Notes under the pieces: model-generated
What the model was told of the DNA's origin: nothing
The model's database searches: none
Seen by the model: only the letters and a program-made list of their open reading frames with translations
Position numbers and translations under genes: made by a program
In this document: positions 35,798-47,609 of the stretch, in pieces
Position numbering within the stretch: position 1 is the first letter of the stretch
Layout of the letters: each line of letters opens with the position of its first letter
Assembly (NCBI GenBank): GCA_029449235.1
Contig: JANATG010000001.1
Span: 3,038,001 to 3,102,000, forward strand
Source: Linnemannia schmuckeri
Taxonomy: Eukaryota > Mortierellomycota > Mortierellomycetes > Mortierellales > Mortierellaceae
Length of the DNA: 64,000 bases
Direction: 5' to 3'

Positions 35798-37198
35798 GGT
35801 GGTATATGTGTCTTGTTTTAAGAAAGGATGAGGTTGGAGAGTGTCGAGCGTGTAAGGCTAACGATGGCCGATTTGGCAGGCGTTAAAGGAGAGGGGGTAT
35901 TACTGGGATGGGCGCTGGTTGGTCGGGAGTAATCGAGTGCTGTTAATAAAATAGGAAAGATAGTGGGAAAGAAAGGTATATTCTGGTCAGTACAACGTGA
36001 TACTTTCATGGAGCAAAGAAAGGTTGATAAAGGCGGGCGCCTGAGTTGAGTGAGCATTCATTACAGTCGTCGGAGAAGAATGAATCGGAGAGTTAGGTAA
36101 ACAAAATATATAACGTGAATGAAGATTGAGGGAGAAATGGAAAAGGAGATAGCGATGATGGAGCGGGTGAACAAGAAAGTAGCCACTGCTGCTTTAGAGT
36201 GGTACGGTGGGCATTGAAAGGTAAGGTGGTGACTCGATGGAGGAGGAACGAAGAGTGAGAGAGTTGAAATGTCCAATTACGAAAAAGGAGTTCTTTTTCC
36301 AAAAGGATCAACAGTGAGCAGCCTTATGTCTGTTCGTCGTTGGCTGTCAAGGCGTTAGGGTGCTCTCTATCGACATCAAGCTACTGCGAACCTTTTTTTG
36401 ATTGTGGAAATGGGTTTTAACGGGGAGTGATTATTTGTCAATGTGAGAGATGAGGAGGAGAGAGAGAAGAAAGAAGGAGAGAGAGCAAGAGCAAGTGCGT
36501 GTACAAGAGATAGGATGGAAGAAAAAAAGTGGAGTAAGGGATTGAATGAGTGCCTCCCAGAGGAGTTGCAACGTATTGTGTATGCAACCAAAGACTGCAT
36601 AAGCCTTGTGTGCAATAACAATAAGCGATGAAAAGAAAAGAAAAAAAGGGTCGGGCGAAATGGGGCAGGCAGATGTAGCAACAGCAAGTCCAGCAAGTGC
36701 AGACGATGGGATGGAAAACTGAGAGCCTGCTCGAGCCAGGAGGCGAAAAGGATCAACGCCCAAGGCCCAAGTGCGTTCCCTCTTTTTGTCTTGTTCTCGT
36801 CCTTCTGGTCTGGTCTGGTCTGCTCTGAGTCAGGGGGAAGGTGAGCGCGTAATGAAAGTGTCAAGGGTTTGTGAAGTGCGAAGTAAGAATGAAGGGCTCT
36901 GAAGGTGGTGGTGTTGCGGGGATATTGAGAGATGAACTGCAAGGGGACCTTTTATGCTTTGGCTCCAGTCGGCTAGATCTCTTGGGACCCCCCTCCCCCC
37001 TCGTTCTCAACAACATATACATACATCACACACGCACAGAGAACACGCAAAAGTAGCAATAGCACCAACTATCGCGACGCTTTCTGTCTGTCTTTGTCTC
37101 TCTATCTGTCTTTTTCAGCCTACTCTCCTTTTGTTCGCCTTCTCATTTTCTCTTATCCATCAAATCCCTCGCTGGTTCTCTCCTTCCTTCCCCTCAAA
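35798..37198. promoter_or_regulatory. Divergent leader region, G-alpha / short ORF
   Basis: Minus-strand sequence 36310-35830 and 36650-36440 is CT-rich, fitting the long 5' leader of the G-alpha gene. From about 37080 to 37198 the plus strand is CT-rich and ends in CTCAAAATGGG, fitting a leader for plus-strand transcription. Minus ORFs such as 36942-36376 have leader-like composition and are not called. Confidence 0.5.
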
Positions 37199-37255
37199 AT
37201 GGGTCTCAGGATGTCCTTGCGTAAGGTACTCATGGAGTCTTGTTGTTGCTGTTAA
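37199..37255 (+). CDS. Possible 18-aa microprotein or leader ORF ending in four Cys
   Basis: The ORF reads MGLRMSLRKVLMESCCCC and then TAA. It directly follows a 120-nt CT-rich leader, with A at -3 (AAAATGG), as for real starts in this window. No downstream gene on the plus strand clearly belongs to it. Gly2 invites N-myristoylation only weakly (Met at position 5). The terminal Cys run could be lipidated or bind metal. Alternatives are an upstream ORF of an unrecognised transcript, or the first exon of a gene using the in-frame GT after CGTAAG at 37225. Length alone makes it weak. Confidence 0.25.
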   Translation: MGLRMSLRKVLMESCCCC

Positions 37256-38412
37256 GTATCGGAAGAGTATCACCTCTGAGCAGGCAGGGGGAGGGACCAG
37301 GAAAAAAAAGACGAAAAAAAGGGGCACCCACACAAGAGATACAGAGGGAAAGAGAAATAAGGGGACAAGGGGACAGGAAAAAAACGAGAGGATAGAGAGG
37401 GGAGTGGGAGAGTGGGATGCCATGGGAACTGAGTGCGTGGTGTGTATGTATGTATGGAAAATGGGACTAATTGCTAGAGCAGGCTATTTTTTCCCTTTTG
37501 AGCTGGTGACCACGGCGAGGTGACACGATTGGGAGAGGACGAGGGGGCTGTTCGTGGTAGCCAACCATGTGGGAAGAAGGGACGAACACAAATAAAACGG
37601 CTCAACAATAATAATAATGCGGACAAGAGTGACGAGAAGAGGAGTTGCAAAGCGAGGCGGAGGGTAATTGAACTGGGTAGAACTGGACTGAACAGCTGTC
37701 TCCAAAAACAACAATCGAGGTACAAACCTTTTTTTGCTCTGCTTTGCTTTGGACCAAAAAGACAAGGGGGATGCGGGATTGTTAGGGCGGGATACGATCG
37801 GGCCAAGGAGTTGGTTTTTTGGTGTTTGTCGAGAAACGGCTAGGTGGCAGGCAGGGAAAGGGCTGTGGAAATTTGTTCGTTCAACCGGGTCGTGTCTTGC
37901 CTGTTGTTGCAGAAAGAGATGTTCAGGCGTGTGCAATAGAAAGAAAGGTGAATGGGTGAGGAATGATGTGTGTGCGAGTGATGGAGTGGGATTAGACGCA
38001 GAGAGTGTGCAGTTGACGGTGAAGAGGAATGAGTAAAGTAGGGTAAGAGTGTGCGCGTGTACAAGTGATGAGTGTAAAAGTCAAAGGCGAGAGAGGAGAC
38101 AAAGAGTCAAGAGAGAAGAGAGTTGTTGAGTTTGGGGACTACAGTCGAGAGAGAAGAAGAGAGAGAAGAGAGAAAAGAAGAAGAAAGAGAGAAGAGAGAA
38201 GAAAGAAAAAAGAGCAAAAGAGAAGGAAGAAGGAAGGGGCGAAAGAAATAAGAAAAAGGTCTCCCATCATCACCCCGCCAAAATAACATTTCGTCTCTCT
38301 TCGGCCAATTAACCAAGGTTTCGCTCTTCTTGCTTTGCTTGATCTTGTGGCAACGTCTCTATTGGGCATTGAACCAGCATCTCCAACAAAGTAAGACAAG
38401 CACAAGCAGAAA

Positions 38413-38413
<1 letters not shown>

Positions 38414-38450
<37 letters not shown>
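38414..38450. repeat. A37 homopolymer
   Basis: Run of 37 A on the plus strand, followed by three GCAAAAA units. Confidence 0.95.
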
Positions 38451-38451
<1 letters not shown>

Positions 38452-40320
38452 CAAAAAGCAAAAAGCAAAAAGGCAATCAATACTCTAGTTAGTGCACAAT
38501 CGGGCATTGTCCACCTTGGTCATCCATTTCTTCCTCTGCCTTTTGAAAGGATGAGCAATGAAGGAGAATTGAATAAACAATCCTGCCAATAAACAACAAT
38601 AACAAACACTTCCTCATTGTTTTCCCTCTTTTTTTTTTGGCCCAATTCCTCTTTGCACCCTCAATCGCACTTGTCCGATTTGATTCTGCTCAACACCCCG
38701 TCAATGAAGCTGTTGCTGCTATTGTAGTAATTGATAAAAGATAATAATGAACAACGGACTGAACGTTGAGACAACGAGGCGAGAGACAGATACATCCAAA
38801 CTATGCATCCATACCTGGTCTACACTCTGAACGATTAATGGAAAAATAGCGGATTGGTCAAAGAGACCCAGTAGCCAGGCCCAGCCCTTGTTTCTGTCGT
38901 TGTTTGTCTTAACAAATTGCATGGGCGCGTTTCTTCTCTTTCTCTCTCTTTCCCCTGTTATCCCCTTGGCCCCCGCTTCCTCTCTCTTCGTTTGCTCACC
39001 ATTTCCTTCATTTTTCACTCTTCTTTTTCCTTCGCTCATTCTCCCCTTTTTTTCGTTGAGCTTCGTTTAATTGCCATCCTCACGAGTCGAATAAATGAAC
39101 GATAAAGAGACAAAGAAAGAAAGATAGAAAGAAAGGGCTCCCCTTTTTGTTGAGAATGGAATTTTGCAATGCTGTGGTTGCACGATCGTCTTTTTTTTTA
39201 CTGCAACTGCTCGCGACACAGGCCTCGCTTTACTTGCAACAACCCCATGGTGGGAGACTGTTGAACCCCACACATTCCAATTTAAAAAAATATAACATTT
39301 ACTGAGTGTATGCAGGATTTGAGCTTACATTACTGTGTTCATAAAAAGTGCACACAAGGGTAACTCACTCTCTTTGGAGGAGAGGAGTAAGGAGAAAGTG
39401 GAGGAGCATAAAGAATAGCAAGAAGGAAGAAGCACAGATGGGATGAGATGGGGTCGACTCTATTCACAAAAAACAACTCAATCCAATTCAGAAAAAAAAA
39501 ATCAAGGGGGTGAAAAATGGATAATGACAGCGAGGGAGAACGAAGAGGCATGAGTCCATCCATCCATATTGAGCACAAACCAGCCAAAAGAGAAACTAAT
39601 TGGGCTTGGACCACGGGGGAAGGGCGAGTGAAGAGAGAGGTGGAGTATGAGGAAGAAGGAGGGGGCCATCATGCATTAATTGTTGTTTTCGTCGTCTTAT
39701 TTCTGTTATAGTTGCAGTCGCACCATGGTACTCAAGGAGTCGCAGCGAGAGAAACGACAAACACCCACATTGGGCGACGATATCGACAACATTAGAACAA
39801 CAATAAACAAATTGCATGAATACAGCAATTGGTTTTTTTTATATTGTCGCCCTTTGCAACCCTTTGGACAACAACGGTCCGACTGCAATAACTCTTTTTT
39901 AGCGTTGTGTTGCGTGTGTTGTGTGCGTGCGTGTCTTGCAATTTTGAAGGGTGAAAGGCTTCTTGTGTACATTTAGTTAATTAACCAAAGGGAGGAGGAA
40001 GCAATCAAAAAGAAAAGAAAACACGGAGTAAGGGGGAGAGAGAAACAGAGGGCAAGGGGGTCCACCAAGGGTGATCCAGAGCAAAAACAAAACGCAATGT
40101 ACTTTGTTTGCTCCAAGATGGACATCCACATATATATACGCGCACCCAATCGAAAGCAGCACACTTCAACCGTAAGATGCATCATACGTACACTTTCTTG
40201 ATCAATTAAAAGGAATTACAGTATGAACAATGCTAGTCGATGCTGAAGGACGACAACACTTTCTCTTCCCTTTTTGTTGCCTTTTTGGCCACCTGCCCAG
40301 TACTATTCCCCCTCCCTTCC

Positions 40321-40321
<1 letters not shown>

Positions 40322-40357
<36 letters not shown>
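40322..40357. repeat. A36 homopolymer
   Basis: Run of 36 A on the plus strand in intergenic sequence. Confidence 0.95.
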
Positions 40358-40360
<3 letters not shown>

Positions 40361-42535
40361 CACAACAACGAATTTCTTGCTTTCAACTGCGATCAAAAAA
40401 AGCCCATCATGCAAGGGGAAGGAAGTACGGTTGTTTATTTCGTTCAAACATCCTCTGTTAAATCGCCGGTCGCAAACACAAAAAATAAACACAAGAGGCA
40501 TTTTTTGCCTTTCTTTTGACAAGAGCAAAGAATGTGACCCAGACGTGTGTACCTTTGTGTTTAAAACAGAGGCATTGATTTTGAATCGGATCGCCCTCTT
40601 TCTTTTCTGCTGGCCGGCCCCTTCCCCTCTCTTTCTCCTTCCGCTCCCAACGTATGCATGGCAAAATGGCGGGATTTTTAGGGAGGATAATCAAGCGAGG
40701 GAGAGCAAAAGAAAGAGGAAATATGCCTATAGACCAAAGTCGAATACAAGGCACCCTGTCTTTTTAGCTTCCTCATACTCTTCCTCAAAGCTCAAATAAT
40801 CTCTAAAACAGGATCTTATATGTTTTTTTTTTATTTTTGATTTCCAGAGAGTCCAAGGGATGAAAAAAGCCAGGAAGGGGTAGGACTACATTAAGGCAAA
40901 CGCGGGATGGAAATAAAAAAACGCGGCAGAAAAGTACCCGTATTTGCGTCCATGCCCCGCTCACCACTTTTTCTACATCTCTTTCTCTCTTTCTCTCTGT
41001 ATCTCACTAAGACGTACTCAGGTTGGGGTGTCATTCAAAGAGACCTACAGTTATGTATATCCTGGACATACCATCGTAGACAGACTCATATACCATACAT
41101 GCAAAACAAATGAACCGTGACAGGGAGTAGGGCGCGTGTCAGATCTCAACGGATAACTTCAACAAAAAATAATGAGGAGACGGATCTGAAGAGGCGAAAA
41201 GGGGTCAGCCTGATCCAGCTTTTGCATCTTGACCCCAAGAGGGAAAATACGCACCCGCACGAATGCACACAACGGACATGGGCGTCAGGAAATACGCAAA
41301 CTTATTAAAAATAAAACGGCAATACATGAACCCTCCGATATGCGTAGCATTCATGCAGATAATGAGAATGGGCCATATCATGTTGTCGAGGGCGCCAGTT
41401 TTTTCGTGCACATTTTTCGCGTAAGATCCTATCACAGTTCCATGATCAAGGTCCTTCAACTGTATGAAAGAGACAGAATGACGGGAAGGGAGTGCGTGTA
41501 TGTGTGCGTGATTAAAGGCAAAAGGATTACTCGGGTCTGAATCGTAAACCAGCATTGGTTCGACCCTTCTCCTCTGAACGCCTATCTCAACTTACACTCG
41601 CACTCCCTCTCATCCTATCCCTTTGGACTAGCTCACCATTAAGAGGAAGAAAGAGGAGGATAAGCATAGCACAGAATAAAAACAAACCTATCCGTCTTTT
41701 TTTGTTCTCCCCTCCTTCCCCCCCGGATTCGCCACAGACCTTTGAATTCTCTACTACAATACGAAACACGAGCTCAGAATCAGGGGCTACGACAAAACAA
41801 TAACAAAATACGTTTGTCTTCTCTCAAAAGAGCATGAACAGGGCCAAGACCAATCGAGGCCCAAGCGGTGCAATCACGCCCCACTTGCTCACTCCCTTTG
41901 TTCCCTTTATTTTGAGACCCGATCGATACACTTGTTTTTTCCTCAGTCGCATTAGCGCACAGTTTGAAAAGGAAGGAGTGGATGGAGTAGGTTTAAAAGA
42001 AAAGGCACTCCTGACTGGGTTATGCAAGATACACAGGTGAGCAAGAGAGGCAGACACCTATGATCCCATTCTTTCTTGTTTTGTAGTCAAAGTCCTCGCA
42101 GACTTCTGTAACCACTTGTTGAAGTGTATCGTCATGGTGTGTTTGGCTTGTAGTACTGGACACCCTTTGCTATCTCTCCTGCTGCTGCGTTATGCATTTT
42201 ACACATTCACTCCTCTCGCTTCCCTTCATCTATCATCCATCTTTCACGAAGTCATGCGTAATACTGAGATGGTTGTATTGTTTATAATGTATGTGAAGAG
42301 TCGCCTTAAGCCCCTCGCTGGGAGCCGTCTAACCCCAACTCTCCGCACCATTCTCAGCTCCCGTCTCAAGTCGCCAACCGTCCTTATCCTGCTTGCTGCA
42401 AACGACCAAGACCGCATGCACACCCTCGAGGAAAACGTGTGTTTATGATGTGTCCACGACAACGTTGATTATATCTCCGTGCCTTTCCCTTGATCGTGCT
42501 CAGTTGACGAGCCATGTGCCAACGATCCTGCAAGC

Positions 42536-42555
42536 AAAAAAAAAAAAAAAAAAAA
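42536..42555. repeat. A20 homopolymer
   Basis: Run of 20 A on the plus strand. Confidence 0.95.
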
Positions 42556-42799
42556 GGCGGAGCAACAAAAGCAGATCCGTGCCACAATCTGAGACCGGTC
42601 ACATAAATTCGAGAAGGCTGCCCACCTGCAAATGCGGAGAATAAGGACCAGACATGGGCCGCTTGTAGGTTGATATTGTTGCCGATGTTGTTTCTCTGTT
42701 GTCTTGGAGATAGATCGATGGCGCGGGTTGTGACGATGGTGTAATCGGTTCTCGGTATGGTATAGACTGCTTATGCCACACCTTGTTTTCGGCATCTCT

Positions 42800-43012
42800 T
42801 CAAAAAATGACATCCCTCCAGAGCGCGTGGAACTCGCTGATGCAAGACGCGGTCCATTCCAGCAACTGCGCGGTGTTGTTGAGCAAGGGCATTCCTGGGA
42901 TTAGCAATGGCTCGCGCGGAATACCAAACTCGTCCACTGCTTGATGTTGGTCCTCCTCCGGCTTGACCATGTAGAAGTGGGATAAGATCAGGACCATGAG
43001 CGGGACAGCCAT
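42800..43012 (-). CDS. Unrecognised 70-aa ORF with a good promoter context
   Basis: ATG at 43012 preceded by ACCAACAACAAG and a CT-rich minus-strand leader. It encodes MAVPLMVLILSHFYMVKPEE, then DQHQAVDEFGIPREPLLIPG, then MPLLNNTAQLLEWTASCISE, and ends FHALWRDVIF before TGA. The first 15 residues are hydrophobic and could be a signal peptide or anchor. The rest looks like natural protein rather than low-complexity noise. No family recognised. It may be a complete small protein, or the first exon of a decayed gene, since downstream minus-strand sequence (42800-42600) has no clean continuation. Confidence 0.45.
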   Translation of the reverse strand: MAVPLMVLILSHFYMVKPEEDQHQAVDEFGIPREPLLIPGMPLLNNTAQLLEWTASCISEFHALWRDVIF

Positions 43013-43174
43013 CTTGTTGTTGGTGTTGGTATGTGCGTAATTGCCGGGTTCTTTTGATGGTTGAGTGTTGAAAAGGCTGGTGGAAGAAAATATGAGGATG
43101 AGTGAAAGAAGGAAAAGGAGGCCAGAAATAATGAAGAGGGGTTATTAGAGGAAAGGAGATAAGAAGTAGTAACG

Positions 43175-43211
<37 letters not shown>
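43175..43211. repeat. A37 homopolymer
   Basis: Run of 37 A on the plus strand, 5' of the 70-aa minus-strand ORF. Together with T28 at 43408 it forms an inverted homopolymer pair. Confidence 0.95.
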
Positions 43212-43212
<1 letters not shown>

Positions 43213-43407
43213 CGCATCCTCTCGCTCGCTTAGCTTACCCTCCTCGTTGTTCGGGCTACTACACCATCTATCACCATGCTTGAGATGGGATGCAGGGAGA
43301 GGATCAAGGAAGAAAAGAAGAAGGTAAAAGAAAAGCTATCAAACAATCGACAATCCTGTATTCGACATTCCAAAGAATTCTGAGGAATAAAAAACACGTT
43401 CCTCTCG

Positions 43408-43435
43408 TTTTTTTTTTTTTTTTTTTTTTTTTTTT
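43408..43435. repeat. T28 homopolymer
   Basis: Run of 28 T on the plus strand, 196 bp after the A37 tract. Confidence 0.95.
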
Positions 43436-44248
43436 GCGCTGTTGTTTCCACAATGGTCTCCTTCCCTCCACCTAGAGAACACACTTATGTAGCGCCCAAT
43501 AACCCAGGAAGAGGTCTCTCTTGCGGTACCTTCTCTCTTTGTTCCACGGCTCGCTTTTTGCGATTTAGTCCCACAAACCAAGTACAGCAAGTGTAACACC
43601 ACGTCAAGAAAGAGAGAGAGTACACAGATTCGAGTGCGCACCAACCCATCAGATCAAGCCAACCGAACCTATGCTACAAAAGGACTGGCTTTCTCTCTTT
43701 TCATTATTTCTTGCCGCTTTTTTTTACACGGGGTAGTGGACGAATGTGCAAAGACAAAAAAAAGGGCTCTTTCACTCTCTTGTAAAAGAATAGGTCGTCC
43801 ATGACAACTCTGTTATTTTATCGTCGTCACACTCATGAAAAGCACCCTTGTTTTCTTCTTTCGTTCAGACGGCGTTGAGGCTTAGCTGCCCTTCTTCTAT
43901 CCAGCCTGAAGCGTCTGAGGAACAAGTCCAGCCTGTCCGTCCGGCCGTCGCGCGTGTTTCTGTGTGTGGATATCATATGTTTGCAAAGTGACAAGACAGG
44001 AGACAGACACAGACAAAGAGAGCAGATGTGCAAAAAAAAGGGGTGTCCATATTTAGGTGCAAAATAAGGAAAAGCATAAAAAAGGGACGCCTTTGATAAG
44101 TCGACGCGATAATAAATTATCTCGAGGTTCAGAAAGACCTCAAACCACCGAATCTTGCTTGCACGCCTGTCGTCGCCAACAACGGGTTTTGTGAGTATTT
44201 TTTGCTTTGTTTGATAGCAATAGGCACCAGAAGACGGAAAGGGGAAGG

Positions 44249-44276
44249 AAAAAAAAAAAAAAAAAAAAAAAAAAAA
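44249..44276. repeat. A28 homopolymer
   Basis: Run of 28 A on the plus strand. Confidence 0.95.
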
Positions 44277-45043
44277 GGAGTTGAGGGGAACACAAACAGA
44301 GGTACACAACAACAACATAAGAAAGAGATAGTAAGACAGAAGACTACAGAAAAGACAGCAATAAAAGCGAGAAAGACAAACGTGACAAAAGATATGGCTT
44401 CATCGGCAACAGCGACAGTTGCTTGTTTGTTAATAGGTGTAAATCCTTTCTCGGTTGGAATATTAATAATCAGACATGGTGGGGCGGATGAGAGGGTATA
44501 TTGGTACTCTAACAAACTTTCGGACTTGTCATAGAAAAAACGAGATACAGGTCTCGCTTCGCTTCTACTTCAGTTGTCGCGTTTTGTGTTTGATCAGTTT
44601 AACGCGTCTTGTCTCGCACTTTGATATTTTGTAAGGTCGCCCTCTCGACACGTCAATTCACGCGGAGGGGCTCCGTTTTTTTTTTATTTATTTCCCTTCT
44701 CTTCTGGCTCCCTCTCGCTTCTCTCTCTCTCGCTCTCTCTCCTTCTTCTCTTTGCTTCGCTTTTCCACGCAAACTTTGCCCCACAGCCACCCTTACCTCT
44801 CTCGCTCATTTCTTTCCCTCTCAAGCATTCATCCATACATTCACTTTCTCTCTTTCTCTCTCGTTTTTCTTCACACTCAGTCTGGCTCACATTGCTTCTA
44901 CTTACTCTCCTTCTCTCTGGACTCACTCTTGTCGACTTTATCCATCTTCTCCAAACCCATCCTCACCTTTCTCCACCACTACCCAATTTTAACACTCACT
45001 CTATATCTTCCCTCCTCTTCTTCTCATCCCCCATCTGCATGAA

Positions 45044-47609
45044 ATGGCACGCGTATTTTCTTCGACATCACCTTTGACAGGCGAGACCCTCGCCAGCAAC
45101 ATTAACAACAGCAACAACAAGAGGGCCAGCGAATACGAGTTCCCTACAGCAATCAAAGTCGACCTGCCCTATCAATCCTATCTCAACCACCCTTACAACC
45201 AGCAATCCACTCCAAACAAGTCTCCCCAACCTCACTCTCAGATCCAAAAGCCTCAGGCCTATGTCAGCAAATACAACAGCTACACCAACAGCAGCAAGAC
45301 CATGCGTCTGATTACTATCCCCAACTCGACCTCTGCAGCCCTGTCTGCCATCGAAAAGGGAAAGGGAGGGCGACTGAACGACGACCTCATGAACAGTCCC
45401 ACCTCTCCCCTGGTTTCGCCACCTCCACCTTACCTGTATTCGGAGCAGTCCGAGTTCAAGTTCGGAGGATTTACCGACAAAAAGACCAAGCAGCAACAGC
45501 GCCAGTCGGTTCAGTGGCCTTCGATGATGCAGATCTCTTCCACTACGGGCGCCACCACTGCCACCCTAACCCGACCAAAGCTGGCGAAGATGCCCCCACA
45601 GGCCATCCCCATCCTGCCAGGCGGTTTTATAAACAATATTAGCGGCGCAGACGAGACTGGTTCCGTCAAGGCCTCTTCAAGCCCTCGCGTCAGTCGGCTG
45701 ATGGAGAGCGGCGAGTCTGAGACTCTGTACAACCTGCAGATGTCGGACGACCATCACCATATCATTGGAGCCACAACCTCAACGCTCTCGGCCTCGAACA
45801 CAGTGCTCCACCCGTACAATGGCACGCCTCTTTCGTACCCAACCTTCTGGGAGGACACTCGCCAGACAAAGATGCACTGGGCGTTTCTCTCCATTGGAAG
45901 TGTCGCTTTGGGCTCGGCGATCTGGGTCTTGGTGATGCAGGCCTTTATTGTCGAGTGGGCCATGGTCATGCCGGCGGCGACGTTGGGCCTTTTGGCCTTG
46001 CAATTTGGAGTAAGTTGTCCACTTCGTTTCTCAATAGTCTTTGTGAAATGATCCGTTCTTTTGTACCTTTAGTTCGTTTTTCTGTATGTCTGCGGTTTCT
46101 TTTTGTGTTGAAGCAGTGCACTAGGACCAACAACAACAACCAGGTGCCTTGCCTCCCCTTTATTTTTTTTGTCCCTTATGGTTGCCCTGTCTCCGTCTTC
46201 TTTTCTATCTACAAACACACGCAGCGTGATATTTTTCTTGTTTGTCCCTCGTTCAGGGGATGTCTCTGTCAAAAAAAATTCGGGGCCAGACAGCGAAAGG
46301 AGGTGGTTTTTTTGGCAACTTACTAGAGTACTCTTTCTTTATGACTTTGGCTCCAGCAGGGCTTCTCTGTTTTCTGTCTCTCATCTCCATCTCCTCAACC
46401 TTGCAGCTTCTTTCATTGTAAACTCGCCCCCTTTATGAGAATGCCAGACTTGTTAGGCTGTCCAGCCATGTCCGTAGCTTCCAACGCCTTTTGTCCTGCT
46501 CTCGACCTTGCCATTGTCAACACTCAAAAAGCAAGACATAAGATATACTATTACCTTTCGTTGTTGTCTCTTTGGTTGTTCACTACCTCAGTCTCCGTCT
46601 CTACTTGCCATTTTTTTATTGCGCTGTAATCCTGTCTCCTGTTGCCTTCAAGATAAACAAACCAGACGAACTCTTCCCTCGTCGTGCCTTTTTTTTCTCT
46701 CTCCCTTTCTTCGACCTCGCTATCAATCTCTCGCTCGCTTGCTACCCCCTTCTTTCCTCCTTAATTCTATCTGGCGCCGGCTGCCTGTCTATCCTTCAAA
46801 TTATTTTGACTTCTCGCCTCTCTCTCTCCCTTTTCCTTTCCCGTCTCTCGTCTTTTGTTCAGTTGCTAATGATAACGTGTCTTTTCTTCCCTTCCTGTCT
46901 TCCCCTTCCCTTTTTTTTTCCACTTTTTTTTTCATCACGTCTTATGTCATTGTTATGTATGAACTTTAATTAGTGTTACCGCTGGAAACGCAGCAAGCAC
47001 CTCAAGCAGCAGCGTAACGAGCAAGCAGCATGCATGCAGTCAAGGGACACGACCACGACGCTTCGATCCATTGCCGCGCAGCATCAGCAGCGTGATTTAG
47101 ATGCCTTCCTAGAGCCCCATCAACCCCGCGATTACTACCAAGTTGCCACCGCCTCCTATCAGCAACAACAACAGCAGACTCTGCGTTCGCATGGTCAGCG
47201 ACAACAGCATGTGACGTTCCAGGATGCGCCTGCTTCTCCTACTTCCTCGACCACGAATGAGTCTCATCAGTTCAACCAGCAGTTGTACAAGCAGCCACGT
47301 CCCTCCCAGACGGCCAAGAAGCCTTCTAACAACAACCAGCAGCAGCAGAAACGCCCATTGACCGTCAACCCCGGTCTGTACCGCGCCACCGTCGGCGCAA
47401 ATACCAACATCAACACCTCCGGATCGTCCAACAACCAGGTCAACAATGGTAGCCCATACTACCAGAACCCTCAGTTCCTTTCTCCCATCGATTCGCCTCA
47501 GACGCCTCCTCCGGCCTACTTTTTGAAGAAAATTGAGTTGCCCGAGATTGACTCTGTGGGTGACCTTGTTAGTGAGTTTGAATGTGACCTTGGATCCATC
47601 CGGTACTGA
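45044..47609 (+). CDS. Two-helix membrane protein with long disordered flanks
   Basis: Two exons, 45044-46009 and 46974-47609, joined as LALQFG|CYRWKRSKH (533 residues); the intron is 964 bp. The N-terminal 280 residues are Ser/Thr/Pro/Asn-rich without a signal peptide. The segments MHWAFLSIGSVALGSAIWVL (running on to VMQAFIVEW) and AMVMPAATLGLLALQFG form two closely spaced transmembrane helices, followed by a basic stop-transfer cluster (RWKRSKHLKQQR). The C-terminal part is Gln/Asn-rich and ends with an acidic stretch (IELPEIDSVGDLVSEFECDL). Both long tails would face the same side, probably the cytosol, by the positive-inside rule. The ATG at 45044 is chosen over one 4 nt upstream, which is out of frame. 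No family recognised; it could be a scaffold at the plasma membrane or ER. Confidence 0.8.

Larger units (their letters stand above)
37256..42799. other. Gene-poor region with long homopolymers
   Basis: About 5.5 kb. 37260-37500 is purine-rich, 38100-38250 is a GA-rich near-repeat, and the A37, A36 and A20 tracts are listed separately. The (GCAAAAA)n motif follows the A37 tract. Only 41830-42450 shows coding-like composition on the plus strand: GFVDGVGLKEK-like and RLKPLAGSRLTPTLRTILSS-like stretches. I cannot build a consistent gene there because the best splice joins hit a stop. Confidence 0.45.
43013..45043. other. Intergenic region with homopolymers and a plus-strand leader
   Basis: Contains A37 (43175-43211), T28 (43408-43435) and A28 (44249-44276). 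From about 44680 to 45040 the plus strand is CT-rich and serves as the leader of the membrane-protein gene. No supportable gene. Confidence 0.5.

Noticed and set aside
38335..38400. Minus-strand GGTTCAATGCC resembling a Pol III B box next to the A37 tract (SINE idea)
   Set aside because: The T arm does not pair, there is no A box, and the A tract lies on the wrong strand for a SINE tail.
41545..41585. GGTTCGACCC B-box-like sequence
   Set aside because: Flanking bases do not form a T stem and no cloverleaf can be drawn.
43230..43484. Minus-strand ORF with poly-Lys
   Set aside because: It is the translation of the T28 homopolymer and its flanks.
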